From positions 18,579,001 to 18,643,000 of the forward strand of contig JAULJL010000035.1 in NCBI GenBank assembly GCA_030761205.1: DNA of 64,000 bases, written 5' to 3'. This DNA comes from Fremontodendron californicum (lineage: Eukaryota > Streptophyta > Magnoliopsida > Malvales > Malvaceae). Position 1 is the stretch's first letter. Every line of letters begins with the position of its first letter. Below the pieces are notes generated by a model. It did no database searches. It was not told the origin of the DNA and worked only from the letters and a program-made list of their open reading frames with translations. This document shows positions 22,147-33,895 of this stretch, piece after piece. The position numbers were made by a program, and so were the translations under genes.

Positions 22147-22168
22147 GTTAAGAAGTCCGCTTCTTAAC
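22147..22168. repeat. Perfect 9-bp inverted repeat, 4-base loop
   Basis: GTTAAGAAG-TCCG-CTTCTTAAC lies just after the minisatellite, about 50 bp before the right duplication copy. The TGTTAAGAAG start would also suit the edge of an LTR, but no partner LTR is found. Confidence 0.6.
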
Positions 22169-22700
22169 CTTTCCCTATAACACAAGTGCTTCCCTTTCCC
22201 GCTGAACAGACAATGCATTCTTAGGCGTGCTGTCACGTAATATTTCTTCACTTCCTATTAACGAAACATTACTCAAGTGTAACCTCCAAATAACCTTCAT
22301 GACATCCACTACTTTGGTAACTTCCACTCTCTCCCATTACCCATGATGTGTGTTACTTGCACGTGAGTGGTCTTCAAATAACCTTCCACTCTCTTAGTAA
22401 CCTATCCTGGTAACTTCCTAAGAGATGCTATAAATACTAGTCTCAAAGTTTCATTTGGGAACTTTTGGTCATTTGACAAACTTTCAATCAATAAGAATTC
22501 TCTGTGAGGTTTTTTTCTAAATTATCATAGCCACCATAACCTTCACCATCCTCAGCCACTTACAGCCTACATCACCACCTCCTGCCACCGCACTTGTTCT
22601 TCAGGGTCTGCTCCAATCTTTTTCTCTGCCATCTCCCTACGACATCTCGTTTTACTGGTTTGCAACGTTTTCTCACCCGATCAAAAACAGTCTTTACAAC

Positions 22701-23126
22701 GAGTTAATATGTAAATTGACCTCCGAATTATATTTTTTTTAACGATTTGATATTTAAAGAAAAAATTCATAATTAGGTATCTTAACTTATATTCTATCAA
22801 TCAAATTGGTACAACACTTAACGGTGTGATGATGTGTCTTTTTTTGTCCAATAAAAAATTGACATTGGGCAATTTTTTATAGGTCAGCAATGCCACTTTG
22901 GAAAAAAATTATTTTAATTTTTTTTTTTAAATGCTGACGTGACGTTGACCTGACATGTGACGACTTAGTATTGATCAATCAGGCCACGTTAGCATTTATG
23001 TAAAGCGTTAATCCATTGGGGTAACTTGATTAAGAAATACAAGTTCAGATACTTAATCATAATTTTTTTTTTTTTTAAGTATCAAATCGTTAAAAATGTA
23101 TAATTTAGACCAATTTGCATTAACCC
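22701..23126. mobile_element. MITE with long inverted ends (copy inside right duplication)
   Basis: Counterpart of 1634-2061 with the same ends (GAGTTAATATGTAAATTG and CAATTTGCATTAACCC). It shares its flanks, so it was duplicated rather than inserted independently. Confidence 0.6.
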
Positions 23127-24125
23127 TTGTTTAACCATTATTGTCTTGTAAAAAACCTGTGAATTCTTAATGGGACCACTTGCTGCATTATTCACCTTCA
23201 TGCCAGAACCAAACTTGTCTACTCTATTTGCAGAATCACCAACTGTTCTCTTCTTGCAACTTGCATGTCATATCCTTTAGGATCTGATATTTTGGGCTGA
23301 GAATTGTATATTCTACACTATAGGGTTCTATATATTACCTACCAATTCTTTTAAATGCTTTTTTATTGCTTTTATCCTGTTCCTGTCTCTTTTATAGCCC
23401 CATTTCTCTGTCACAATTTATTATAATTTCAAAGTAATCAACCATTTCTTTAGTGGGTTTCTTTAAGGTAGATAATAGGGAAGGAAGGGATAATACACCA
23501 ACAAATTTTGCAGTTTGGGAAGAGCTTCTGGTTTTTTTTAAAATCCTTTACCATCAGAACAGTCAAGTTCTTTTAGCTTAGTCAATTGTTCATCAAAGAA
23601 AAATTCACTCACATTACTAAATTGAAAGTTGGATGGCTGATCATTTTAGAAGCTATGATTTTCACCTCAAAATAAACAAGAACAGAGGAAACTCAACATT
23701 TTTCCTGTTTCTAGTCTCCACCCAATTTTATTCACTTCAAAATGAAATCATCCTTCAAGCCTCATTAATTGAACAAAATCATATAAACAGTCAATGATAT
23801 CAGTTATACTGTTCAACTCAAAGTGATTCTATCCATTATTGATCCTTTTGACAAGATAGATTGGAGAAAATGGTTATTGAGAAACAAGAAGTAGATGATT
23901 TGCAAAGACAACTAACCTTTTATTTAGTATTATTCAAAGAAACAACTACATTTTAATTTATTATTCAAAGTTCAACTGCAGTTTTTATTTATTACTCAAA
24001 CGGCTGGATTTCACAGTGAAACTCATCAACTAGATTGACTAGCAACAATGACAAAATCCAGCATACTTATACAGCTAACACCAAGTAGTCTAGTACAGGA
24101 AGATGAACCATGGGAGTCTTCACAC

Positions 24126-24583
24126 CTAAACCAGTGGGAAAGCTGCAAGAAATAAACAATAATTTCATGAGAAAAAAACTAACACCTAGAAACATTATGT
24201 AAAAGCAAAGGAGAAAAGGTAACAAAAATTCTACCTCCACACTTGTGACCAACATGACGAACAGCGATGTTGCAGCGTTTCGGAATGGTCACGGCAACTT
24301 CTGGCTTGACTCCAGCATTCTTTGCTGTATGAGAAAACATAATAGCACAAAGGCAGCTTGGATTCTTGAGTTTTTTCTCCATTACAGTGCAGCAAGGCTT
24401 GGAAACTGGAGCTTTCACATCTTGTGCTGCCTTTGTACAAGGAGCCAGCTTCTCAGCTTCCTTCTCGATATCATGTTTCCCACATGGACCATAATTATTA
24501 TATCCATCTACTCCATTGAACCCTGCAATGGTCATAATCACAAGAAACACTAGAACACAGATGTACTTCATTGGAGCTTCCAT
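24126..24583 (-). CDS. Secreted non-specific lipid-transfer-like protein (8-cysteine), copy 2
   Basis: Two exons on the minus strand: 24583-24235 and 24142-24126, with intron 24234-24143, giving 121 residues. All eight cysteines, the signal peptide and both splice sites match copy 1. Only three residues differ: Met12 to Val, Ile67 to Val and Leu82 to Met. The upstream TATA-like box and proposed leader intron are conserved, so both copies are probably expressed. This copy lies next to the MEE60-like gene, the position of At5g05960 relative to At5g05950 in Arabidopsis as I recall it. It may therefore be the ancestral locus and copy 1 the derived one. In both copies the C-terminus (VRHVGHKCGAFPLV) departs from the commoner RPVGYKCG..TLP tail. 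Confidence 0.88.
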
Positions 24584-25125
24584 TTCTTCAATGCAATTCA
24601 GAGACACTTCTAAACAACTTGTACTGAAACAAAGACACTTCTCAACAATTTATACCGAAACAAATAGCTAAAAAAAATAGACAAATACATGTGAATTCCA
24701 TCAATTACAATGGACATGGAACTAGAGAAAAAAGTCTTTTGTCAGCTGCAGCACCTACTATTCCAGAACATGGATTCAGAGTTACCTGACTATCTAGTCA
24801 TCCATTACACCTCGTTTCACTGGATTCTCTTTCCCTAACAACCTTATGAAACTCATCCACAGTTTAAGCATTCATGCAAACTAGAATCATGCAGCGCAAG
24901 CCAACGTTAATACAGCAATAGAATCAGTTGCCTACATTACCTACTTTCAAACCGACCACCCGGTGTTAGCTTATAAAAACCTAAACAACTGAAAGAAGGC
25001 ATAATTTCAAACCGACCACCCGGTGTTAGCTTATAAAAACCTAGTCAATCAGTTGCCTACATTACCTACTTCTATTCTACCTCACAGCATCTTTGTGGGC
25101 TGATAAGCTTGTGGTTTTTGTTTTT

Positions 25126-25135
25126 CTATATATAG
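25126..25135 (-). promoter_or_regulatory. TATA box candidate for LTP copy 2
   Basis: CTATATATAG at the position equivalent to 4007-4016 in copy 1. Confidence 0.4.
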
Positions 25136-25385
25136 TTGTGTTTTTTTAATTTGTTTCTGTGGGCATTCAGCTAGAAATTTGGGTCTTTCTTCATGCTGCT
25201 TTCTTGTCTGTAACTCAGTTTAAAAACAACCCAGAGTTTAATGTCCTCAGTAATCTCAAGTAGCAACTCATTTCCCAGTTCATTTGTCAATTGAAATACA
25301 AACTCCAGCAATTTGCCAAACACTACTCACTGTTCTGAAACCTGGAGCTAATCTCTAACCTACTTGATACCTACACTGACCCAAC

Positions 25386-26078
25386 TTTCAATTCTTTACC
25401 AATTCTTTCAAACCCAAACGGATCTCCCAAACTACAAACTAAAAGTTTAACAAAGATATTCATTGTCTCATCTTTATGACAATAAACCTCCCCTTTTCAT
25501 CGTGATTTCTCCTTACTCGTACTAAAAGGACACAATTGTTAATCCTCTACAAGTTAAAGTTTCAATATGATCACATCCAGAAGAGAATAAGGTTATCCTA
25601 TATTCTCATATTTCATTATAATCTCAACTAGATTATACAACAAAATCAAAGCCCAAGTGAAAATACAGTATCAAACAACACTTTTTTTCAACTTTTTCCC
25701 ATCGTTTCATCATAATTTCACACCTTTATCATACAAGAAAAAGATACCCACAAGTGAAACATCAACAACATTCTCAAAGTTCCACTCTTTATAACCGTGT
25801 TCCATTATAATTCCACCTTAGAATTTAGGTCATACAGCAAAATATAACCAAAAACACTGCAAATTAAGAAAAATCCAAGCAATATTCTCAAAGACTCAAA
25901 GTTTAAACTTTTTGTTCTCCTTGATTCATTATAATACCACCTAGATCATACAACAACAACTAAAAAAAACCCAAGTTACAGCGTTCTCAAAATTCCAATC
26001 TTTTCCCTTCATCCATTATATTTCCCCCTAAATCATACAATAAAACAGTAACCAAAAGAAGAAAAGAAGACCAAAATC
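25386..26078. other. AT-rich spacer, 3' flank of MEE60-like gene
   Basis: About 700 bp of A/C-rich sequence between the duplication edge and the stop codon of the next gene. It probably includes that gene's 3' UTR. It contains a loose repeat (CATACAACAAAA or ATTATAATTCCACC-like words about every 100 bp). No gene is seen. Confidence 0.5.
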
Positions 26079-26618
26079 TTAACGAGTAAAAGCATAAAGC
26101 CCGACACAAACATAGATCAAAAGAGCAAGGGGGACCAAAATAACAAGAGGAACAATCGCCGCAAACGCATGTCCACTCCCACAAGCCAAAGTCCCAACTT
26201 TTATCTGAACTACATTAACCAGAGCCAACATCAAAAACACACAACCCGCAACCGATCCAGCACCCGAAACCAACATACCGACCCGAAGCAATGTCTTATT
26301 AACATCAACATGTTCCAAAAACTCTGATCCGCGGAAACTAATGTGGATGTTGAAAGCATGGGATTTGGAGATCTTGATTGCTTGTTTGATAGCTAAAGCG
26401 ACGAGGCTGGAGAAGAGGAAAGAGCTGAAGGAGTAGACGTGGAATTTTATCAAGTCTTCGGCGATTTTTGAGTCTGGGAAACATCGGCTACCTGGGTCTA
26501 CGAGGATGTTGCTGGAATCGTAAGGGTTCCAGGTTAGACCGATGAAGACGGCGAGTGTGAAGAGGGAGTTCACGTTCACGACGCTGTCCAAAGCGGTGAC
26601 ATGGATGCTGGTTGTCAT
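26079..26618 (-). CDS. MEE60: MEE60-like multi-pass membrane protein
   Basis: A single-exon frame of 179 residues starting at ATG 26618. It has four hydrophobic segments at about residues 14-30, 59-78, 112-137 and 150-176. The N-terminus M-T-T-S-I-H-V-T-A-L-D with VNVNSLFTLAVFIGL matches my memory of the Arabidopsis maternal effect embryo arrest 60 protein (At5g05950), a small plant membrane protein without a defined biochemical activity. The embryo role comes from Arabidopsis mutant work and is only transferred here. The gene is intronless and on the same strand as the RopGEF and LTP neighbours. A tRNA gene lies about 240 bp upstream, leaving a short promoter. The name rests on remembered similarity and on gene order. 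Confidence 0.75.
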   Translation of the reverse strand: MTTSIHVTALDSVVNVNSLFTLAVFIGLTWNPYDSSNILVDPGSRCFPDSKIAEDLIKFHVYSFSSFLFSSLVALAIKQAIKISKSHAFNIHISFRGSEFLEHVDVNKTLLRVGMLVSGAGSVAGCVFLMLALVNVVQIKVGTLACGSGHAFAAIVPLVILVPLALLIYVCVGLYAFTR

Positions 26619-26860
26619 GATCGGACAGTCAAGAGTTTTCGACAGGAAGATCGGACGGTGGAGATCTTTCTCTGGCGTTTTAGCTCGTATTGTTTGTCTA
26701 AGGTTGTGAAAGTTTTATGGCCTTTTTTTCTTTTTCTTTTTCTTTTTCCCGGAAAATGTGTAGTAAAGAAAAGAAAAAGTTCAGTGAGGAAGACAACAGT
26801 TTCTCCTTTTCGAAAGAAGCTGTTTTTGGGAAAAAAAAAAAAAGAAGTTTAAAAATTGAA

Positions 26861-26932
26861 CGCCGTTGCCGGGGATCGAACCCGGGTCACCCGCGTGACA
26901 GGCGGGAATACTTACCACTATACTACAACGAC
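26861..26932 (-). tRNA. tRNA-Asp(GUC): tRNA-Asp (anticodon GUC)
   Basis: A 72-nt cloverleaf on the minus strand. The acceptor arm GTCGTTG pairs with CAACGGC (one G-U pair), followed by discriminator G and no encoded CCA. The anticodon loop CCTGTCACG places GTC at 26899-26897. The T-arm contains GGTTCGATCC (B box) and the D-arm TAGTGGTAAGTA. A T-run follows within about 20 bp downstream on the minus strand, suitable for RNA polymerase III termination. It appears intact and has no intron. Confidence 0.95.
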
Positions 26933-27440
26933 TTTGTTGAAATAACTCTTGAATTGCTTCTTAAACTGCTTTAAGGAAAAATTAGATTAAAACATACTAA
27001 GATCAAATTACTCTCCTTTTTTGTTTTTGGACAATATATGTACTTGGTTGTGTTTTCATCATATTTTACGAGTAAGTTTGTTGCTCGGAATAAGTGCAAA
27101 TTTGGATCCTCATTTTTTAAAATTTTATAACCATTTATGACAATAAAGTTATAAACCCCATTTCAATCTCATGGCTTTTTTTTTATCTCATCTCAGTTTA
27201 CATTCGACATTAACACACAGTTAACACCCTATAAAAAAAAAAAAGTAGGCTGTTTTGATACAAATAGCAGCAGCTGCTTCAAATTAACTACAAGAATGAG
27301 GAACACAACCAAAAAAATATATAAAATTTAACTCATACACTTCACTATTTTACTACAACCAGTAGTTTTCTGATCATTAAGTACTATTCTATTTGTCACA
27401 ATCTTATTCTTTTCATCTTCTCAGAAGAAGAAAAAAAATC

Positions 27441-30400
27441 TCAAGTGACAGTATATCGCGGAGGATTTTGTCGCATTAATCTGATTCCATTCTGGTATGC
27501 TGCTGATGATGATTGTTTTGATGTAATTTGACCCTTTTGATTCCTTGAGCTATCTGTACTGTTAGAGTTCAGAATTGATGAACTATCATCTGTTGGATTA
27601 CCACATATCTTTCCTTTTGAATCAACTCCAAGATAATTAGTCAAAACCCTCTTCACTCCAAAGCCGCGGCGATGAGGCTTGCTGTTGTTGTTGTTGTTCT
27701 CCTTGAGAAAAGGAGTTCTCTCTCCCCTTGCAGGGCTGATCAGCGGCGCAGGTGAAAAGCTTGGTGTGGTGGTGATTGCTGTTTTGTAGGGAGTGTTCAA
27801 GACAGGCACCGAATATGGGATAGAAACCTTTTTGTGTGCAATTACACTAACTGTAGGAACCGATGACAACTTTTCTGAATGCTTCGTTATGTCATCTACA
27901 TATAACAGATCGTCGATGCGTGCCACGATGTTATACGCCAGGCTTTCGAGAACTCTTGAATAGCTTTCAAGAATGGACTTTCCAACATCCTGAAAGTTCG
28001 AAAATAAGGTATTAATTGAATAACATTTGGAGGGAGAATATATGAAGTAGCATTTTGGAAAATGGAATTCAAACCTTGTTGCACTGGATTTTGCTGGTAT
28101 CCAAGGTAGTTTGAGTCAAACCAGGGAATCGTTGCTTCAAGCAAAGCAGGAGATTTTCAGCTCTTTCTGCTAGAAATTCTCTCTTGTCTCCATCAACCAT
28201 CAGGTCTTTTACCATTTCCCACGATGATTTTGCAGTAGATCGGTTCGGATTGATTGGGGGCTTCGAATGAGATCTTCGACGCCACACATATATTGAGGCT
28301 TCAACACGGTTGGCAATCTCAAGAGCAACATGTTCAGAGGATAGATCGAGGAAATCAAGCAGACACTCGGCTGAGAATTGATCAGAGGTAATATACCTAT
28401 AAATTAGGTGTCCTAGACAAGCTCTTCCATTCTGCAATAAAATTTTGGAAAACTATATGTAACATCACCTTTGAATAGTACAAGGTAAATAACTAACAAT
28501 AGCTATGTTACTCGGACTCGGGTGTGAGTGTTGGACACGGGTATGTGTCCGACATAGTTATTCTAAGTTTTTCATGTATTGGAGGGTGTTTGGGGGATCA
28601 TATGTGTCGGACAAAGGTGTCGGACACGAGTAATTTAAGAAAAATAAAGAGTCGGAGCAACATAAAACCATGGTAGTATTTTTCTCATCTATATTTGATC
28701 TATAACAATTAAACAAGATGGTTCAGTTCCTTCAAAGCAGCAACATCAATTGAAAATTAATTTTCTTCTCCTAATGGAGGTAGTTGGCATAACTAACAAC
28801 CGGTTTGTAAGATTTAAGAGATCAAGTATGAACTTTTGGCATTGTAGTCTACCTAAATGCAGTTCATGAACAGAAGACATAACAAGACATCAAATTATCT
28901 CTAATTTTCTAACCTTTGGAAGAGTGTCTAAGTACGAGTCGGGAACTTCCATTTCCGATAAAGAAATGCTGTTGATGGCCATAGCAGCTTTCAATATTTG
29001 ATTCGTGCACTCACGCGTGTGATTCAATTGCTTTCTTGAATTATCACTGAGACCGCCTGTAGGCACACGGGGCACAGGTAGCCACCACTTCTCCTCCTGG
29101 CGTTGCAGTGTTTTTCGAAAGGAGGAAGACCCTTCGGCATCTGGGGCTATAATCCCTTGATCAACATACCAGAACTCTGTGCTGGTGAAACTATCTAATA
29201 TATCCTGCATAGCAAAAGCCAGCTTTATAGTTTTAAACATGAACTTTTACCCAAAATTATGACTACCATGAATCATAAAAGCAAGCATTGTTAGTTCTTA
29301 CCAGAAGCATGTTATCTAGTTTACGCAGGGCGGCGAGATTTATGAAAATATCTGATCTAGGCCTGCAAGTCATTACCTATGAGAAAACACAGAATAAACA
29401 GTTAAAAGACAAGAAACTTCAAATTGGTGCCATCTTATTTGGAAAAAATGCTCTCTGATTGTTGAGTTTCATAGCTAAAAACAGCCAAATTAGCTTTAAT
29501 TTAGTGAAACTTTACCATTCAATTACAAACAATGAAAATTCCAAATGATTAAAAGATTTCTTTTCCCATGCTTTCAATCCCAGCAAACAAAGAGGATTGT
29601 ACAGACTGAGAAAGTAACTTATAAAATTTCACATGATTCTGAAATATTTCTTCTTTTTTTTCCTTTTAATGGAACAAAAATTGATTCTGGACTACTTTAA
29701 GACTAAAAGATGACAATTACCTCAAGCTTACTTCCATCTGGAAAATTTTGCCAAGAGGGTATAAACTCAACAATGTGGTCACTAACACAAACAAGACATT
29801 CCATCTCTCTTTTCCACATGGATTTCTTCTCCTCAGGAATAGGCTCTAATCTCCATAATTGCCCAAATATAGTAGCTACATCCACAAAGAAACAAAATTA
29901 ATTAAATTGGAACAAAAACCTCAAAAATCCATATAAATTCAGAGTGAGAGAGTATACCACAGAGATTGGTAATGGCATTTGAAATAGCCAAAGCTGTGCA
30001 AACACCTTTTCCTGACCCTGACATGTCTTCACCAAGCAACAATTTTGCAAACCTCTCCTTCATCATATCAATCTCTACTTAAAATTCCAAAATGAAAAAG
30101 AATTAAACTCTAAAAAATAAATTCAAAGTTTGGTCTAAATTGGCCAAACCAAAAAAAATTCATGTGGGATTTATGGATTGGCAGAAAGCTACCTCTGCCT
30201 ACCTAACCAAACATCAGAAAAACCAAAATCGAAAATTTGAACTTAAAAACAACATTACTAACCATTAATCATTGAACCCAGTTTTTTAAACTTTTCATCT
30301 TCATTACTAATTTTGTCTTCATCTCCATTTCCATTAGAAACATCTGAGTTCTTTGACACTGAAGGAGTAGCAGTAGTAGTAGTAATAGCTCTCCTTATAG

Positions 30401-30611
30401 GCCAACCAAAAAGAGGAGGAGGTGAAGCTGAAGCAGACCCTCTAGCCTTATTATTAACCTTAACTTTATCAACCAAATTCCCTGAACTTGATCCACTGGA
30501 ACTACTATTACTAGTACTACTCTCTTTAGACTCACCACCATTACAACTACTCAACTCACTCACAGTCACAGACTCAGTCCTATCATCTTTCTTCTTCAAC
30601 AAAACCTCCAT
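27441..30611 (-). CDS. ROPGEF5: Rop guanine nucleotide exchange factor (PRONE domain)
   Basis: Seven exons on the minus strand: 30611-30263, 30074-29958, 29875-29721, 29376-29302, 29204-28914, 28431-28075 and 27989-27441. All introns are GT-AG and the phases join to 630 residues. RopGEFs load GTP onto plant Rho (ROP) GTPases at the plasma membrane, often downstream of receptor kinases, in polar growth and development. The PRONE catalytic domain spans about residues 117-482. It shows MMKERFAKLLLGEDMSGSGK, LWRLEPI, FWYVDQG (from 243), WWLPVPRVP (from 272) and SWEMVKDL. The N-terminus is Ser-rich with an FGWPIRR patch. The tail has RGFGVKRVLTNYLG, as in several RopGEFs with regulatory C-termini. 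The symbol follows gene order next to the MEE60- and GC1-like genes (At5g05940 in Arabidopsis); the RopGEF call is firm, the paralogue number less so. Confidence 0.93.
28504..28664. mobile_element. Small MITE in RopGEF intron 5
   Basis: TATGTTACTCGGACTC at the left and GAGTCGGAGCAACATA at the right are near-perfect inverted repeats enclosing GTCGGACAC-type words. About 160 bp, non-coding, within the intron 28913-28432. A more decayed relative (CGGATACGAGTATGTG, CAGACACGGGTA) lies in an intron of the gene at 60176-62112. Confidence 0.65.
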
Positions 30612-30791
30612 ATTTGAAAAGGGTTCTAACTTAACTAACTACCCTTTTCCTTATCTCTGAAAAAACATATACCCAAAAACAAAAAAGGCTAAGTCTTTGA
30701 GTTACAAAGAGAAGACATTTGCTGAAGGGCTGAAGGGTTGGGAGAGTTAAAAGATTTGATTTTTGAACTATCAGAAGAAGAAGAAGAGAGG

Positions 30792-30801
30792 GGCACGTGC
30801 C
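30792..30801. promoter_or_regulatory. G-box (GGCACGTGCC) upstream of RopGEF
   Basis: A palindromic CACGTG core about 185 bp upstream of the RopGEF ATG. Such sites bind bZIP or bHLH factors in plants. A second core is at 31008-31013. Occupancy is not known. Confidence 0.5.
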
Positions 30802-31007
30802 ATTGGGGTAACGTACTAACGTCTCTCTTTGAAAAAAGAAAAAAAAAATTGTTTTTTTTTTTTATCGTTTCTTTTGTTGGATTAAAGCAGCATTTTTTTA
30901 AGCTTTCGCTCTCAGTTTTGTGAGTAGAGAATACGTTGAGAATAATGATAAAATAAGAAGCGGTGGGTCAGTCGTCAGCAAGTTTAGAGCCGATGGATGG
31001 GTCAATC

Positions 31008-31013
31008 CACGTG
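31008..31013. promoter_or_regulatory. Second G-box core upstream of RopGEF
   Basis: CCACGTGAA, about 400 bp upstream of the ATG. Two CACGTG cores within 220 bp in an AT-rich region is more than expected by chance, but this is only a motif match. Confidence 0.4.
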
Positions 31014-31049
31014 AACTTACGTTTTTACCCTGTTCCCAATTATAGTAAG

Positions 31050-33860
31050 GTAATAAACTTTTTTCGGTTTTCTATAGTAACAAAAATATGTAACTGACCT
31101 TTTATCTCACATACAATAATTTTTTTAAATTAAATTTTTTTTTTTGAAACTTTTTTGTTGTTTGAATGATTTTCTGTAAAATATTTTTGATTGTTTGATT
31201 TTTTTTTGAAAAATTTACATTGATATAAAAATGATCGATACTTAAAAGATTGATTATTTTTTATTTTGCTTTGTTTTGTTTTTATTTTTTTATTTTCCTT
31301 CAAATTCATTTTCCTTCATTTTCTAAAGAAAATAAACTTTTTTTTTCTAAAGTAATAAATTTTTTTTTTGTAAAAATGCTAATAGTAGTCAAGAATTAAT
31401 CACCTTTTTATTTTCCTTCATTTTCTAAAGAAAATAAACTTTGATGAAAATCATTTTTACTACTAGCTAGTGATTTTGAGAGTATCTATAGAAATAACTA
31501 GACAAGTAAGTATCAATAAAAGTATAGTACTATTTTGTTGGTCTATGTCAAGATTATAATAGCTAATCTTTTTTAAATATTCAAAATTGTAAAAAGAAAA
31601 TATTTAATTTCTTGGCATCATTAAACTTGAATAGTTGAGCTCAATAATATTTGTTTGAACAAATTTATTTGTTTTTATATTTTGGTATGAAGAAAGTAAT
31701 AGTCTGAAAATAAGAGAATGAATTGTAAATGTTAAAATTTGAAATTTAGATCTATTGAATGTCATCTTTTAAAAATAATTGTATAAACCAACTGAATCAA
31801 GATCGGATTCGAAAAAAGTTATTTGTTCAATACATGTGATATCATTGTGTTGTTGGTGTTTCATGTGCTTAATTAGGAAGTTAATACTTTAAATAAATAA
31901 ATAAATAAATAAATAAAGCTTTTTAAAGGAAAATGAATGAAAAGTAGAATTCATGTAAACAGTTGTGTTAGGTTAATAGTTGAGTTGTGGCTTTTAAAAG
32001 ATGTTAATTATCATTTGTTCAATTCCAGCCCATGTTATTAATTAGTGGGACTCACTTGTTCAATTTTTTTTGTGGTCAATTTAGTCATCAAAACCCAACT
32101 TGGCCCAATTACAATGCCAACCAATCAAAAGGGTAAAAAAAAAAAAAAAAAAATCAGTGCAATCATCAAAATATTTTGACACCAATAAGGGGTTTGCTTA
32201 ATTGATTAAGAGAGGAGCCCTCTTTCTTTGTTGATCCGAGTTTAATCGACGAGTATTTTGAGAGTAAAATTTTGAATGCATTAAATTAATATGAGATAAT
32301 GCATTATTAAAATCGTCAGAAAAGAAAATTATGTTCAGATAAAATCTTAAGAAAATCATAATGCTAATTGCTATGTTTGAGAATTTGAATTTGAAAATTT
32401 GGATTTGAATTTTATATGCTATATAAATTGTAAGAATGAAATGTATACATTATGTATAAATTAGTTAAAACTCAATATGATTATATATTTGTAAGAGATA
32501 AAAAACATGAATTTCAAATTCACAAATGGCTATACGTATTTCAAATTCACCACTAAATAGGCATCCAACAAATCGATGGATTTTAAACATAATCATCACT
32601 GTTACTTTACATGTGTTTTATTCACAATTTACACTATTTTTGAAATCCAAATTCATTTTTTGAAATCCAAGTTCCCAAACGCAACCTTATTATATTACCA
32701 AAAAATCAAAATATTTTCACATAACCAAATGTTTGTTAGATTAAGGGTAACAAAACTAAAAAAAGTAGAGCCGTTGTAAATATTAATCTTTGTACAACTT
32801 GAGACTTAACAAGTCACATTTTTTATGCTTAATTCTTTATCTATAAACAGTATGATGTAGCAGCATATTACTCTTTCTTGGATAATAAAATCATTATTTA
32901 AACCAAAAAAAATGTTTAAACTTTTAGGTCAATCAAAGTTCCTTTTTATATTTTTGGAGTAACTTTCAATTAATCAATACACACCTAGAACTAACCATAT
33001 AAGAATTCAAGAATTATTAAGTTACTAAAAAAACTCAATTGAAAAAAAAAATTATCTTAATATGGAATGAAATTAAAATAGACATATTGAACAAAATAAG
33101 TTATAAGAATGATTCATACAATACAAAATGGACCATCAATTTTGTTAAGATAGTAACTTGGGAACGACTAAAAGTTGTAGAGAACTTCAATCGATAACTA
33201 ACAATTAACTATATTATTAAGATATAACCTAATAAGGACCCACAAGTTTCATTATTTATTTGTACACAGACGAGAAGATTTTTTTTATCAATTCGATCTT
33301 TATGAAAAACATTTTAAAAATAAAAATTTTAAATGCGTTAAATTGATGTGAAGTGTATAATTTTAAAATTGTTCGAAAAGAAAGTTAAATTCAAATAAAA
33401 TCCGAATTGTCACAACATGGTGGTTAGTTTTTTTTTTTAACAAAAGTTAGTTATTTTTTAAGTAGTTGTTAGTATAAAAATAAATAAATTTTATAAGTTT
33501 TTTAAATAAAAATTCTGTTTTAAAAAATATTAAAATACATTAATATTCTTAATCTATAATTATTATAATTTTTTTAAAATTATTTTTTAATTATTTTACT
33601 AACTGAATTGATATCATTTGATTCAATGATATTAACTCAATTATTTTCTTTATAATAGGAGAGATGTGAAAAGAAACAATTGAAGTAAAACACAAATGAG
33701 TGAAGAAAGGTAAAATTTTCAAAACAAAACAAAACAAAAAAACAGTTAAGCAAGTGGAATCTAATGTAGATTTGATTGATAGCAGCAGCCCACCAATGGA
33801 TAATGTTGATTTCAAATGTAACTACCATTTATAACTGTTAATATAAAGCCTTCATGTGTC

Positions 33861-33895
<35 letters not shown>

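Larger units (their letters stand above)
22218..25385. repeat. Segmental duplication, right copy (3.2 kb)
   Basis: Direct repeat of 1151-4266. It contains LTP copy 2, the shared MITE and the promoter-like block. It is slightly longer because of a local tandem duplication at about 24923-25072, where the ACCGACCACCCGGTGTTAGC segment occurs twice. Confidence 0.93.

Noticed and set aside
21588..22167. 187-codon and 122-codon frames with R-R-L-A and T-C-Q-E repeats
   Set aside because: They are produced by the 12/15-bp minisatellite, whose period keeps several frames open. There is no supporting gene structure.
22147..22700. Solo LTR starting TGTTAAGAAG
   Set aside because: There is a TATA-like box, but no convincing CA end, no TSD and no second LTR, so it is reported only as a hairpin and a promoter-like block.
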